NCBI RefSeq assembly: GCF_020382885.2
Contig: NC_058493.1
Location: forward strand, 22,565,499-22,629,498
DNA length: 64,000 nucleotides
From: Scatophagus argus
Taxonomy: Eukaryota; Chordata; Actinopteri; Scatophagidae
Reading direction: 5' to 3'
A program made the translations under genes and the position numbers. The notes beneath the pieces are model-generated. The model saw only the letters and a program-made list of their open reading frames with translations, ran no database searches and was not told the DNA's origin. Shown here piece after piece: positions 25,001-38,900 of this stretch (the first letter of the stretch is position 1; every line of letters begins with the position of its first letter).

Positions 25001-28000
25001 CATGCGGGAAACGTGCTGTTGAATTCTGACAAATAATTGGCCTTTTATCTTGTTGAAAATAAAGAGTTTGCAAAATTTTCCTTCACAGCAGAATATACAG
25101 ATTGTTCATATTTCTTCAGAGCTGATTATTTCCACATCAAGTATGTGTTATACTGCCATCATGTGTTTACTGAATGTACCACAGTTTGTGCTGAAATGAG
25201 GCTTTTTGCTTTGAATCTTCTAATAAAACAATACATTTCATATAGATGCACATAATTGGTGCAGTGGTGATTACACTGGATCATAACGGTATAATCAGGT
25301 GGATATCAGTCAGCGATTAATCAGTGAAAAAATTAAAAATGGAACAGCAGATAACAAACTTATTGACAAGCAATCAATGATAAAAACTGATGACGAGATA
25401 AGTGAAAAATTAAATAATAAATCTAAATATAATGCTGAGTATGGGAATGAAAGAAATGGTTTTCCCAGGGTGGTGTGGAAGATAACAGCGTCTTCTTCCA
25501 TGTCAAAACTTGGTGCCCTCATTGCTCACAATGCAACTAGCCCCAAGCCTTACGCAGGGATGAGGAGCAGGGCTGGACTGGGACAGAAAACTGGTCCCCC
25601 TCAACTGGTCGAACGCCACCCATCAGTGATAATATCCTCGTGACCAGAGAAGCTCAGGAAACGTGGAGAAATAGCTTACTGTACTAGTATGTTATTAGTA
25701 TGCACTGAATAGTAACTTCCTGTTACATACATAAAGTGTCTACACAATTCATAGACCACCTTATTGTCTGATATTAATATTCATTGAAGGGCCTGTGTAT
25801 GTAGTAGGGTAATTAAATCAAAGGTGTGCTTGTTTGTTTGTTTGTTTGTCTGGGGGAGATTAAACTGCAGTTGAAGTCTCTGCCATGTGGACATGCATGC
25901 TTACAGGACAGCGGCACCAAACAGCTTGATCATATTGCAGGTGGAGGAAGGTCTGGAGTCGGCTACAAGTGGGCCTGCGTTGCTCCTGTGACCACATAAA
26001 TGATATTGGTTACCACATATCTGAGAATGAGCATAGCATAACAAAATTTGTTGCCTGTTGTTAGAAATGAAAAGTATTTCCTCCCTGCACGAGGCTAATG
26101 TATAAACAGCTATCCACTTTAGCACAGAAGAGTTACAGGTGTAACACATTATACAGCCTGTTCGTGCATTTTTGTCAAGGGGACCCTTAGCCTCATAATT
26201 AATTAATTGATATTATGAGAACCTAGGTCACTAATAAAAACTTAGAAATCTAGGTCACTCACTCCTTAGTCAATGCTAACGTTAGCTAGTTACCGTGAGA
26301 ATAGTTAGCTGAAGATGAACAGCATTAGGGCAGAACGCTAGGCTACAAAAACAGCACCAAACGCTACTTAGCACTAACTGAGTGAGTGAGCACCAGCAGT
26401 AACTGACAGTCTTACTTTATGATAGCATTATGATTATTTTAGCGTATAATCACTGACATGAACTGTATTAATAATCATTCATCACCATCATTGTCATCAT
26501 GGCACGGCACACACACACACACACTATTTCTCTGAGAGTCCCTGAGCGAGGTTTGGCCTACAGAGGTCTGGTAAGCAGAGATTTTTATTTTTATTATTAT
26601 TTATTATTATTTTTATACTTGTAGTCTTCAGCCTGACGGTGACTCCAGTGACTTCACTCGAGGCCTCAAGGGCTTTACAACTTTTTTCACATACACAAAT
26701 GTATTCCCCTTTGATCTGTAAACCAGCTTTGATGCGTCAAATCAGTAGAGTTTCCCTTCCAGTAGTTTCAACGTTCACCATTGACTTCTGTGACATTTGT
26801 GGAAGGTTGACGGCTGAAGTTTCACAGTGTCTGTGACATAAAGCCGTAGTAGTTTGAAAATGAGAAAAAAAACAAACAAAAATCTGAGAATCACCGTCAC
26901 TGGTCGTGTGAGTTTGGAGAGAAAGGTGGTGGGTTGCACTGTTGATGTGGTATTTATTTGTCTTTCTTTTTTTGTGTTTGTAAATGCCTCTGACTCCCTT
27001 TGGGGAAGATCCAAACAGAGGTTGTCTCCAGAGATCAAGGCAGAGATGGAAGGACAAGAATTTTCTCTTAACATCAGATCGAAGGGCAAACTGTTTGTTG
27101 GACTTCAAAGAATGGAGTGCTGACTTCAGGATTCAATCTAGAGGAAATGGAAAGAGGGAGAGGAGATTTGAATTTTTCGTCTATTTACAGCCTTCTCAAA
27201 CACTATGCAGAGGTCACTATATTTGTTCGGTGTTTTCCTTGAAACCCTGTGGTTATATGGAACAAATAACACTTTGTGCGGACACATTGATCCTTTCTTT
27301 TGTTCAGATTCCTATCTGTGCTCACCAGGCCCATGCAAACATGTCTCATTTGAAGTGGTTTCTTTGTTCCATTTGAGCAGCTCTTTTTACTGAAACAAAC
27401 AAACAAACAAACAAAAAACTAAGCAAGATATAAACTTGAAGAGATCCCTTCCATAAACTGTGACAAGAGCCAACTATTTTTAATTAGTTGCACGTTTTTT
27501 TGTTTTGTTTTTTTTGCTGTAATCTATCGTCTTGAGAACATCAGCTTCAGTGAGGTATTCATATGGCTGAGGAGTCTCTCACCACTAGAGGTCTGTGTTT
27601 TCCTTTTAAACAACAGTAGATTGAGGAGTTACAAGGAATCAGAACGAATCATCCATCCATCCATTTTCTATACCGCTTATCCGTCAGGGTTAGAACGAAT
27701 CATGAGTCGAGGAAATGTACGAAACAAACAATAAAAAAAAAAAATCTTGAATATCCTCTTATTTGTCATGCAAGTTGGTTTAAGGAAGCTTAATTGTTGG
27801 TAAAATACCACTACACATCTGTCCCACTTCCAAACCGGGTTTATAATTTCTTATTTTCTTCTCTTTTTTACAGTTTGACAAGCTGTACTATATTCAAATT
27901 TAACCTCCTTTGGGCAGTGGCACCTAATGAGCCAGTAATTCTCTGCGATCCTCAAGGAGATTTTTTAAAGGTCAAATGTCCTGCAATAGGGAGCAAACAT

Positions 28001-29940
28001 GCGACGTCCCAGCAGTGCTGTCAACAGTTGGGCTAATCTTTCACCAGCTGGTTTTAAGTGATGCTGCTGCTGAATCCTTTCTCATTCTCTGATCCTTTGG
28101 GTGGAAGCTTTGGGAGTTCAGTCGTTAATCACAGACTGTTTTCTTCTGCCGGCCCTCTTCAGCGTAGGGAGGTATGTGTATTTTTTATTTTGTTTGTGTG
28201 TTGTGTGTGGTCTTGTTTAACTGCACTTCTGAAAACACTTGTCATCTATAACTCTGGAAGATCTTTGTCGAGTCTGAGAAAATGACCCCTAATGATATCT
28301 CAAGGGCTATTTTAGCTCAGTCTTGGAAACTCTTTTAGAAACTCTACACAGGAGTATGAAAGATGTGTGTTCACACCAACGGATTTAAAGAAAAGATGAC
28401 ATTGTGTGCATTATGGGACATGTAGTATCCAAAGTTTTTAGACTGTGACTATCACTCTGGAGTAAAATTTAACTTTAATTGTGGTCATTATTTTTAAATG
28501 TACCTCTTGTGAGTCCCTTACCTTAATGCAGCACTAATGTGCTGAACTGCCCCTTTCAGTTTAAGATTAGGTTTTAGGGTGTGAGGAGGCCACAACAATC
28601 ATGTGAAGCTAAGCCTGCTGGCTGGCTTTATATTAACCAACACTGCATACTGTATGTGAGTGACTGATTACCACTAGTTAATTCACTTGTGTTTATCAAT
28701 TTGTATCTGCTGGACCAGACTACTGTGAGTGTTGACTTTTCCTGCAGTCTTCTGAAAGATTAAAAAAAAGAAATGGAGGATCTGTCAGATGGGTGGTCTG
28801 TCTGTTTTGTGTTCCTATAAGAATTCATAGGCATAAAACTGGTCTTCTTCTCTGCTGGCTGCCAAAATAATTCAGTTGGAGTCACATCAAGCCACCAGTA
28901 ATGTGTTTTTCTGGACTGGAGAGCAGGATAGACCAGAGGGCATCTAATGAACCACAGATGATAAATCACTGATTTTTCAGCTCATTTCAAAATGAGTGTT
29001 GGCGAATTTATCCCTGGAGCGGATGTGGATCAAATGGACAAAAACGTAACAGCTTAATGCACCATTTGTGGCTTATTTTCCAGATCTGATCAATCTGTGC
29101 ATTTTCTATCACGGTGGCTCTGTCCCTTTGAAAAGTAAGCAGCAAAATCTTTAGTAAGTTTAATTTTAGGCATTACTGTGAAAGCAACTGGTTAGCTGGC
29201 ATGCAAATCACTGTTTTTCTTCAAATGCTGTCTAAGAAATGTGTCATGGAAGAAAATTATCCTTATGAATGCCAACAAGATGGAATAAACACCTCCTTCC
29301 TAAAAGTTTTCCGGGTTCACAAGGCGGTCACGCTGTCAGAAGAAGTGCAAAATAATGTTTACGAGAAATCTTTAATAAAATACAAGTGTTACACCTTTGT
29401 AGAGAAGATTGACAAAGATACATAACACACACACCATGTCATAGTTGGTCTTATATACAAACACATTACTCAAGTGAATCCCATACAAACACAAGTGCAC
29501 ACACACATACACACACACACGCACGCACACAATGAGAAAGGAGACACTCTGTTAACTACCACTGATTATCTTCTATATCCAAATATACCTAATGTATGTT
29601 TTTGGCCATTGGTACAGTACAGGTTTTGCACACAAAGGGGATAACTTGAAATGCTATAATGCATACAACATGACACAGGCTGTCCCAGTGTGCAGCGATG
29701 ATCCATTGAGTGGAAAGAAGTCTAGAAAATCCCTCATCGAACCACAGCAACAATTGTTACAACTAGCTTCATGTAAATGGACAGAGAAGAAACAGGAAGA
29801 CAAGAGCGAGAAGAAAGTAGAGCATATGAGCAGTCAGGAGGGGTGACCGAGTGAAGGAGATCGAAGGAGGCAGGAGCGACCATCAAGTGAAAGAGCAAGA
29901 GGAGAAAAAGCTGGAGGGGAAAGAGGTCAGATGTGAGAGG
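22061..29940. other. Intergenic between scg3 (5' end) and tnfaip8l3 (3' end)
   Basis: No supported gene. It holds simple repeats (TTTG units near 25828, CA near 26510, T/A-rich 26580-26616, CAAA near 27395, CA near 29500), a truncated SINE at 27653-27691 with its target duplication, and an inverted repeat CTCATAAT/ATTATGAG at 26192-26219. The tnfaip8l3 3' UTR must begin at its right end; a clear poly(A) signal was not found. A 145-codon open frame at 22932-23369 is unlike any protein I know. Confidence 0.6.
27653..27691 (-). mobile_element. 39-bp 5'-truncated SINE insertion
   Basis: On the - strand this reads CCCTGACGGATAAGCGGTAT, then AGAAAATGG and ATGG units, identical to the 3' end of the SINE at 36185-36545. 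It is flanked by perfect 12-bp direct repeats AGAACGAATCAT (27641-27652 and 27692-27703), the signature of target-primed insertion of a very short copy. Confidence 0.85.
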
Positions 29941-32900
29941 TTAAAGCGTTCCCTCGTCCAGCAGTTTGTTGATGCCATTGCAGATCTTCCTCAGAGAGAG
30001 TCTGTACTCCTCTCCGTCCCCGTACAACTCCGCCAAGAAATCGCAGTGGGCAAAATGGTTGAAAACGTGATCGATGCGCGCATGTGAGCGAGCGGTCAGG
30101 TGCTGCTCGACCAGGGTGTGAAGCAGGTCCCTGCACTCCAGCAGGAGCTCTGACAGAATATTCCTGTCAAAGGTGTACTCCACCTCATAGAACGAAACTG
30201 CCGTCATGGCCGCCTGGTTCATCTTCTTCTTGAAGCGCTCCACAGTGTCCAGCTCGTCAGGGCTGAACTGGTGGTTGCGGTACAAGATGCCTATCTTCAG
30301 GGCGATCTTGATGACATCCTTGATGATCTTGTGGGCCTCCTTCTTGCTCTTGGTGAACTCCCGGCTCGTCTTGTAGAGTTCATCCAAGATCTCACTGCTG
30401 GTATCGTCTGTGAGCATGTTGGCCACCACCATGGTCGCCATCTTACTCAGGATCTTCTTCTGGGCCTGCAGGGCCAGGGAGCGAGAGTTAAAGCTCTCCT
30501 GCCCTGAGGAGAGAGAAACGAGAGACACAGAGAAAGACAAGTGGTTTGGGGTTAGTCCAACAGGCTGGAAATCTTCACTCTAAGACTACATTTTTTTTTT
30601 TAAAGAAACAGGGGAAGGAAATAGCATCTTCACAAATGTGTTAGCAGACATTTGCCTTTTCACGCATCCTTGCAAACATGGAACAACATTAGTAACCATG
30701 TTCATGTCCATCTGATGAATGTAAGTTCAATTATTCATTTTCCTCTTAGCTCTCTTTTGGGTTCCACTGCCTCCAGAGGGAAACACTTGATGTCCCAGTA
30801 TGCTCACCAGCTAACTTTGTCATTTGGTGCTGGGTGGGTAGTGCATAGTGGTTTTTCTTTTTGTCAAACAGCTGCCTCCTCTGATTCTGTCGCACTGACT
30901 GGGAAAACCAACCAAAAATAAAAAGTAAATCCTGTTTTTACAAACTTGACTGAAAGCAAATTCTAGGTAGATGTAAATTAGGCAAATAGAAACAGATTAA
31001 TAAACACTGTGCTGTGCCTTTAAGAGATATCAGATGGATAAACTAGACTAAATACAGAAGAATGTTGGAAAAAGAAAGAAAGTTATTATGACGGTCTTTA
31101 AGCATCACCCTTAAATTTCAGATCGGCGTGTTTACACATAACAGCTGACTTCCATCTGGACAAACAGGCTTTTTCAACTCTGCTGACCCACTGTAGGGGA
31201 AATATGGGTCCTTCCTCTTTCCACTTTTCACTGACACTACTTTGTCCTTGCATGACTGTGTGCTTAAGAAAAGTTTGATCTTAACTAGTTTTCTTAGCTG
31301 CTCAGAGGAAAACAACTTTCTTGTTACACAACTTGCAGTTTATGTAAAAAGAATATTGTGTTTCGGGGGGATGATTATAGATTTTTCAAAAGTTACAAAA
31401 GTAGCTCAAGGCAGAGCAAAGTCTGAATAAGTGAAAGCTGAGGAGGACGTGAAAAGCGGTGGAGCCACATTCAAAGCAGGGCGGCGTCCTTCCTGTAGCT
31501 GCCAGTTGTGTGGTTGGCTGACTATGGGAGGAAAGACTATCTGCCCTGGATAACATCAAACAGCTGTGCACCGATAAGAACCTCTTCACACACTTTCTAG
31601 ACTGATCACAGTCTTATGTTGTGTCATCCAGCAGTCGCAGTTTATCCTAGAGGAGAACATCAAAAGGTTGCCTGTGTCCTCATACAGCAGAGCCTGCAGC
31701 TTAACATGCGTCTGTGTGAATGTGAGGAGTGGGAGGACGAAAGGGGGTTTTATTTAGGTGCCACCCAGCTACAAATTACACACCATATAACTTCAATTAT
31801 GAATAAAGCTCAGGAAAGACGCCTCACTTTGTCCCTCCTGGAGCCCGGGCACATTGTCAGCCTCTTCCTCCTACACATGTATGCAGAAAGTGACAGAGAG
31901 ACAGAGACGGGGGTGTCGATGCCCAGTGAGCTCAACACCGAACAGCAGATAACAACAGAGCCAGATTTCAAAGAGGAACACCTGCTTTGTTGTCATTATA
32001 ATTTTATTAAAACAGACAATATGACCATGCAGAATTCCCACTGTCGTCACATCGCCTCTGCGTATGCGCCCGTGTTATATGAACACACACGCACGCGCGC
32101 ACAAAAGACGCTGAATGCCGCACAACAATTGGGAGAAATCCTATCTGTGACATTTCAAGTGAATGTGCAGAAGTGACATTTCATGTGTTGGTCTGAAGCT
32201 AAATGACATTTCGTGTTCATATAATTAGCCCACTTTGACATTTACAACTAATAAGGCAAATGTCTGTCTGCAGTCCTTTCTCAATACATCTGATAGCAGT
32301 GCTTCTTTGTTCAGCCTCATGATAGTGGTCTGTATGTTAGACAAAAGCAGAACGGGTGTGTATGAAGATGTCCAACCGGCATAAAATATATGTGAGCCAT
32401 ATAAATACACTGTTTCATCAAAGCCTTTGCCGCGAAGAGGATTTCATTTGAAGTTGAAATGCAAAAGTTAAGTGAACAAACTTCTGCTTGTGCTGTAATT
32501 TTTGTTTCCAGATTGTATTTGAGCTCTTGAATCCACTTAAAGTGTCAAGAGTTGAATTTGAAGGGAGCAGAACAAACTTGAAACAAGTTGTTATGGCCAA
32601 CATATCAACACAGAGCAAGATTGCCATGAGTTTGGCGTTTTTATAGCCACCTAGTGAAAATGGAAATCTAATATTCACTCTTTCTTTCAGCTCTGTTTTG
32701 GTCTCTACCAACCCCTGACAGAAATACCTGACTCTTTGACTTCCTGAAGTTTTACTTTTTCACCAGTTATTTGCCAAGTTTGTCTGTCTGCCTCGTTGGT
32801 GCTGGATATGCAGTGACAACAACTGTAGAAAACAACTGCCCATAGCAGATGGAAATCTATAATACACTGTGACCACGAGCGACATACAATATTAAGAGCA

Positions 32901-35900
32901 GACACCAGTGACTTTATACAAATCCTGGGCCAACTATATTTAACATCAGATAGTGTTTTATCTCTGCAGTCTGCAATTAAGAGACTGCCCTCAAAGAAAT
33001 GTAAATATGTTGTCCGAGGTGATGAATAGATTACATGCAATATGGTAGTTTCCATGATATTTGAATAGCAACACCGGGACATATAACTGTGGTTTTCATT
33101 AGGCAGATCTGTGCCTCTCATCAACAGGCTCTCTTTGTCACTGTTATTTCCTGTTTCTCTGAAGCAGCTCTTTGTTCCAGTGAGTCTCTGATATTCAGAA
33201 ACCCAACTGGATAGATTTCTGAAACCCTGGCACACTGATAAAGGTGACAGCTTGCTTCATAAAGCCAGCCTTGTCAGACCTGGCTGTGCAGTCTATCTAG
33301 AACCTACCAGTTATGTGTGACTGGTCACTTTATAAATGAATTTCTATTCTTTGTAATTAAATAATCGACGTCTGCAGCAACCACTGCAAGGATCATTCTA
33401 ATACATAACCGACAGGAGCACCGCATGGAAGCAACTGATTTGAGCTTTTCTGTTTCAGTGCAGAGCTAAAAGCAGACTAATTATGCTTCTGCCACCCCTG
33501 AACACACAGCCTGGAGCCTGTTTCTGAGGACCAGCAGGTGGCTATCGACTCACTTGGTTTGACCCCTGTCTCAAGTCTGTTTGCTCATCTCAGAGTGGCA
33601 AGGAATGTAAGCAAACTGAAGGAGTGTGAGGGGGGGGAAAATATACAGTGAAGAAAGGACATGAGGCTGCTTAAGGTGTGAGTCAGAGTGCTGGGGAAGG
33701 AGGTGGGTGATTCAGAGTCTGGCTGGAGATTTTAGCACATACAGTAAGTGAGGATAGATGATTATAAGAGTGCACACGGAGGACTCTGAGAAGACCGAGC
33801 TCTCTCAGACACTCGCATACAGCCTGTCACCCAGAGGCTGAGATGAGTGACATGCATGAGCCACAGTGTCAGAGTGAGTTAGAGCAGAGTACAAGCTGTC
33901 AGGGGAGAGAGATGGCCAGAAAGCTGCCTGTCCTCTTACTTATCTCTCTCCTGCTTTCACACTTTTCTCTGCATCACTTGTCTTTTCGCAAAATAAAGTG
34001 GGTATTCTGTACATCACATGGGAATAGGTTACTGAAAACAAGCCAGGGATAGAGTTCTCCACCAGTCATAGGACCCACTGGCCCACCACTGGTTACATAA
34101 GAGTGTTTTGGGAGTTGGTAAAGTTTGCTTTGAATGTCAGGATTAGTAAGGTGCTTGCTGCTCTCTGGCCGTGGTTGTTGACTAGACAGTCTCTCTTTGT
34201 TCCGCCTGATGTTTTTAGAGCGCTGAGTCAACAGTTTCTGCTGGGCTGCAGCAGAACATACATCCAGTGTGGAACATGGAGACCAGCCAGACCAGCCAGA
34301 CCGGCCAGACCGGCCCTGCTAAAGGTTTTGGAAAATTATTCGCTTTATAACTTATTAATTTTCTAGTGGCTAGTTATTGCATATTAAAATTATGGTCGAT
34401 GCAACTCTGTATTATTGGGTATATTGTGCGTGTAGATGGCTGTGGAGTGCTGAGCAAAGCCATGGTACACCAAGATTTTGACTTTGACCTGACCTGCACT
34501 GACCTTTGTTTCATGTTTTAATGTAATTGTAACTTGTGAATACACAGACAGACACAAGTGCGGTAACATGGCTGTTTAGCTCAGCATAGCATAAAGACTA
34601 GAAACTGGAGGAAGCAGCTCAGCAAGCTCTGCCCAAAGGTGATAAAATCCACCGACCGGTACGCCTAAGCTCTCTAATTAACACATCGTTGTGACAGCTG
34701 CCTCAGTTGTTTTTATTTTTGCTCAGTCTGACCCTCTGTCCCCGCCTCCGGACACCTCTCACGTCCCCTGGGCCCGTACATTTCTGAGAAGGAACTTTCC
34801 AGATCTGCCATTCTCCATCTGTACACCAGATATCCTCAGATGTTCCCACCAATCTTGGCCTCCAGACTCTTACATGCATCTGCTCACCTGTTCACCTTCC
34901 CAGATCACTACTTTGACAGTGACAAGCAGATCACTCTTGCAAAATTAATTCAACAATATACTTAAGAAGGTAGGCTTTCTTTGGAAGGCAAATGAGCCGA
35001 CCTTGGCACCTTCGCAGATTTGTTATTTGTGTAACGTGATAAAACTCAACCATAGATGACTTAATAATCTGGGCACTTTTTGCAGCGTGCTGGGCAGCTG
35101 GACTGTGAGGCTGTGGTCCTGAGGCTTGTGTTGGTCTCATTCCAGAATAACCAGAGAAACGAGCCATTAGCGGGACCATCGACTAACGCCAATGAGGACG
35201 AGGGCCGACTGGCCTTCAGTGAGCCAACGCTGGAGGCACTTGAGGGCTTATCAGCCGGAACGCCGCAGAACACACACGCCTGACTGAGGCAACTATGTGT
35301 GTGTGTACATGAGTCTTTCAGTAGCTATTGGGCTCCATTTCTGAACAGCATTAAAAATACATTATAATTAATTTTTATTTAACCATTTTGAGAAGTGGTG
35401 GTGACGGTGGTTGGATGTAATATGGAACCCTTCTTCCATTAACTATTGCTGCTTATCGCTTGCAGGGCTGTGTGGGGCTGGAGCCTCTTCCCGACACTCG
35501 ACCAGAGGCATAGTACAGCCTGGATAGGTTGTAACATAAAAATTAAACAGTATACTTTGTTCTTTTCAGTTTCACTTTATAACCGAAACTGAAAATTAAT
35601 TAGACTCCCACAAACACAATAAGGTCCAATTAAAACAATCATACAAATGGGAAAGAAAATGGGGAACCAAGACACTTATAAATAAAAAGTGTAAAAGTAT
35701 GAAAATGCAAAACTACAATAATCCAGTGATAATAATAATAAAAAGCCAACCTCAGGGTAATTGTTTTCAGTTGCAGTTTTTCAAAGCATTTTCCTTTTGC
35801 TCGGAGAGCTGTGAGTCATTTACTTCTGCTGCTACTAATTATGTGATGTTTTTTGGTCTGAATCATTCAGTGCTCCTGCAATGCTAAAGATCTTGACTGT

Positions 35901-38900
35901 ATCAGGTATCCGAAACTCTCTCAGTGTCTCTCACTCACACAGACACACACACACATACACACAGAAAGCAAAACACAGTGCTTGCCAGTACTTCCCTGTT
36001 TAGGGTTGCTAATGACAACATGTTCAGGTTAAGTATTGAACAAAAGCAGGTCACAGTTTTTGCACAGGTGCATGGGATGTTTTTCAGATAGACATGTGAA
36101 CAGGTGTTCGCCACACATGTTCACATGTGCTAGCACAACATGTGAGGGAGTCCACGCACATTACACATACACGTCATTGTACTGTACGGTGGTGCAGTGG
36201 TTAGCACTGTCGCCTCATAGCAAGAGGGTTCCATGTTCGAATCCCGGTCTGGGCCCTTCTATGTGGAGTTTGCATGTTCTCCCTGTGTCCTCCTGTGCCT
36301 GCGTGGGTTTTCTCCGGGTCCTCCCACAATACCAAAAACATGCACATTAATTGGTTACTCTAAATTGCCCCTAGGTGTGAGTGTGAGAGTGTGTGGTTGT
36401 TTGTCTTTGTGTGTTGGCCCTGCGATTGACTGGCGACCAGTCCAGGGTGTACCCCGCCTCTCGCCCGTAGTCAGCTGGGATAGGCTCCAGCTCCCCCGCG
36501 ACCCTGACGGATAAGCGGTATAGAAAATGGATGGATGGATGGATGTACCGAGGATGGATAGGACGAAAAGTGTGACAGCCAGACACAGTCAAAAAGAAGA
36601 AATAAAAGCAAAAAAACAGCAACATATATTTACCATATTCACCACTGATAAAGCACCTGTCCTCCTTTTAAACAGCAAATTTTGCTGACAGACAGCATAA
36701 CTCAGGGATGTAGAAAAACAGGAGAGCTCTGCAAAGCTGCCTTGTGCCCTACTTGTAGAAATCACCAAATTTCCTTGCTGTACATTTGTTTTCCACGTGC
36801 AACCCATTTTCCATTCATAGTAATGGCCATAATGTATTTTAGAAATAAATAGCCAATACATGCCTCTCTGAAACGAGTGGTTGCCAGGCCGTTCTTTGCG
36901 CCCTGTAAATGCTAAACTGCAATAATTTTCCAGACATTTTCCATTTCAGATATTTTCTTTTATAAGGGCAGCAGTACAGCACTAATCGCCCTTCAGCCTC
37001 GTGCGTGCTGTAAAGTTGAACGTCTGCAGTAGTTGCAAACATTTATATTTCACATACAAGAGATGGCTTTTAAGGTCCAGGAAAAGCCACCATTAATAAA
37101 GTCTGTCATCCCTCAGCATTGCCACTTCACACAGAACAAAAACACAATGATAACAATGTATCAATACTATGAAAATGCCAGGGGAAAATGCTCTTTGTGC
37201 AGGAGAAGTAAACATGGTTGACAGCTCGACTTCCACTTCTTTTGCCTTGGCCTTTTCATCTGCTTTTGGTTTCCAATAAGGAGTTGCTGCAGACTCTCTC
37301 CGGCCGCTTTTACAAGGCTTGAGGAAAACAATGGAGTGGGTCATTCCGCAACAGTAAAGGGGTTTTTAATAGCCTGCAGGGTTAGAGTTAAGCAAGCTTG
37401 AGAGGCCAGCGGACTGGAGTGGGGGGGGCAGAGGATGGTGTGTTGTGCCAGCTGGTACCAGAGCTCGAGTAGTGGAGCCATAGGAGAGACGTATTTACCT
37501 TCCTGTCTCATTCTCTGGGCAAGGCTTTGTTTGCTTCTGTGATTTCATTTCTTCACACATGCACACAGACGTACAGCCAGGAGTGTGTTAAGATGCATCG
37601 CGATGAGGGCCTTCATACACAAGCAAAAAGCTGCTGAAGAATCTAAGCGTTGGAATAAATGGAGGCTTGTTTTGTCTTTTTATGTCTTTGCTGTTCTTAG
37701 TGTGGACCTGCAAAGGCTCCTTACTGGTGTATTTTTGACTCCCACCGCTCTAATCAGAGGATGACTCAAACATACCACCCCTACTCACTGTGTCTGTTTT
37801 AACGTGTGTGTGTGTGTGTGTGTGTTTTCATCTATTGTAGATGAAAGTAACTGGGAATGATAATGATTTGGACAGAAATGTTATCTACTGAGAGAGGGAC
37901 ACAGTAGTTTACATTATTCATGAGCTGTAGAATCTGTCTCTGAGCCAGTTTCCAAAGGGCACTCAGGTCATTGGCTGTGCAATTAACAGCTGCTCAGGAC
38001 GTGAAGGGGTATTCAGACCTTTAGGGTTAATAAATAACTTCCTTTTAATACTTTAATGAGTCTCATTTGAGTGAAGTGAGGTCAGAGAGTTTAAAGTTCA
38101 TTGCCTTTTCTACATGTGGATTATTAAGTCTCTAGCTGAAACTGGAATGTGCAGGTTACAGCTAACTTACTGGAAGAAAGTCAAATGGCAGGAAATACAA
38201 TCTTATCCTGCTCACAGATAACTGAAGTTTATAAAAGGGACATTGCTGTGTGAAGACAAATGGATGTTATGTTTTTTTTTGTTGTTCTGTTGTTCTGGTA
38301 ATGGTTTGTCCAGGTGTAACCTGTCTCTGTTTTGACCTAGTTTTTATTTGTCCCAATTGAGGAACATGGAGGCGGTGAGGCACTAATGAAACTGTATCCT
38401 CACACAAATAAATTAGGAGATAACAATAAAGACCTCTGCAGTGAGTCACTTTTTTATGATCAGTTTGCCTGGAGGTTTGTGTACATTTTATCTCGACGGC
38501 AAACAGTGCAGAGCTGTAATTCAACTGATTTATACTTGACTTGATAAGTGCATTGGACTGATACATCAGCCAGTGTTAATTCACTGCAGGGATATTGGAT
38601 ATCAACATATATTTGATAAGTAAAGTGTGATACAAAAATGCCAAAGATACAGTATGTTAGAGGAAGCAGTGCTTTTACTTAGTTTGTCCGCCACTCTGTA
38701 CACAAATTGGTGGCAATTGTTTCTTATTTACCTTTCCAATCCTGTGTCCAATTATTGCCAAAAACATAATCTGACATTCTTGCATTGATTGGCCAGGTGT
38801 GAGCTTCGTATATGAGGTTCTCTCTTGCACAATCACACAACTACTTGTGTCAAATCCGTGTTAACGACGGAGAGCAACACCAGGAATGCCTTCAAGAAAA

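Larger units (their letters stand above)
33763..35283 (+). other. Possible unrecognised + strand transcription unit (unproven)
   Basis: TATAAGAG at 33763-33770 precedes an ATG at 33843. That 69-codon frame contains a second ATG at 33912 followed by a basic start and a hydrophobic leucine-rich run resembling a signal peptide. A strong acceptor-like TTATTTTTGCTCAG ends at 34726, before GC-rich DNA open in two frames to about 34970. Another acceptor-like CACTTTTTGCAG ends at about 35083, followed by a 66-codon open frame closing at 35283 with G/C-biased third positions. The three pieces do not join convincingly in one frame, and I recognise no family. It could be a relic exon set, an lncRNA or chance. 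Confidence 0.2.

Noticed and set aside
31616-32176. 186-codon + strand open frame in the tnfaip8l3 intron
   Set aside because: No recognisable domain, AT-rich codon use, no promoter or splice context; chance frame of this length is expected in 64 kb.
32705-33235. 176-codon - strand open frame in the tnfaip8l3 intron
   Set aside because: Composition is unlike a protein family and rich in Ser/Cys/Trp typical of random frames; no supporting signals.
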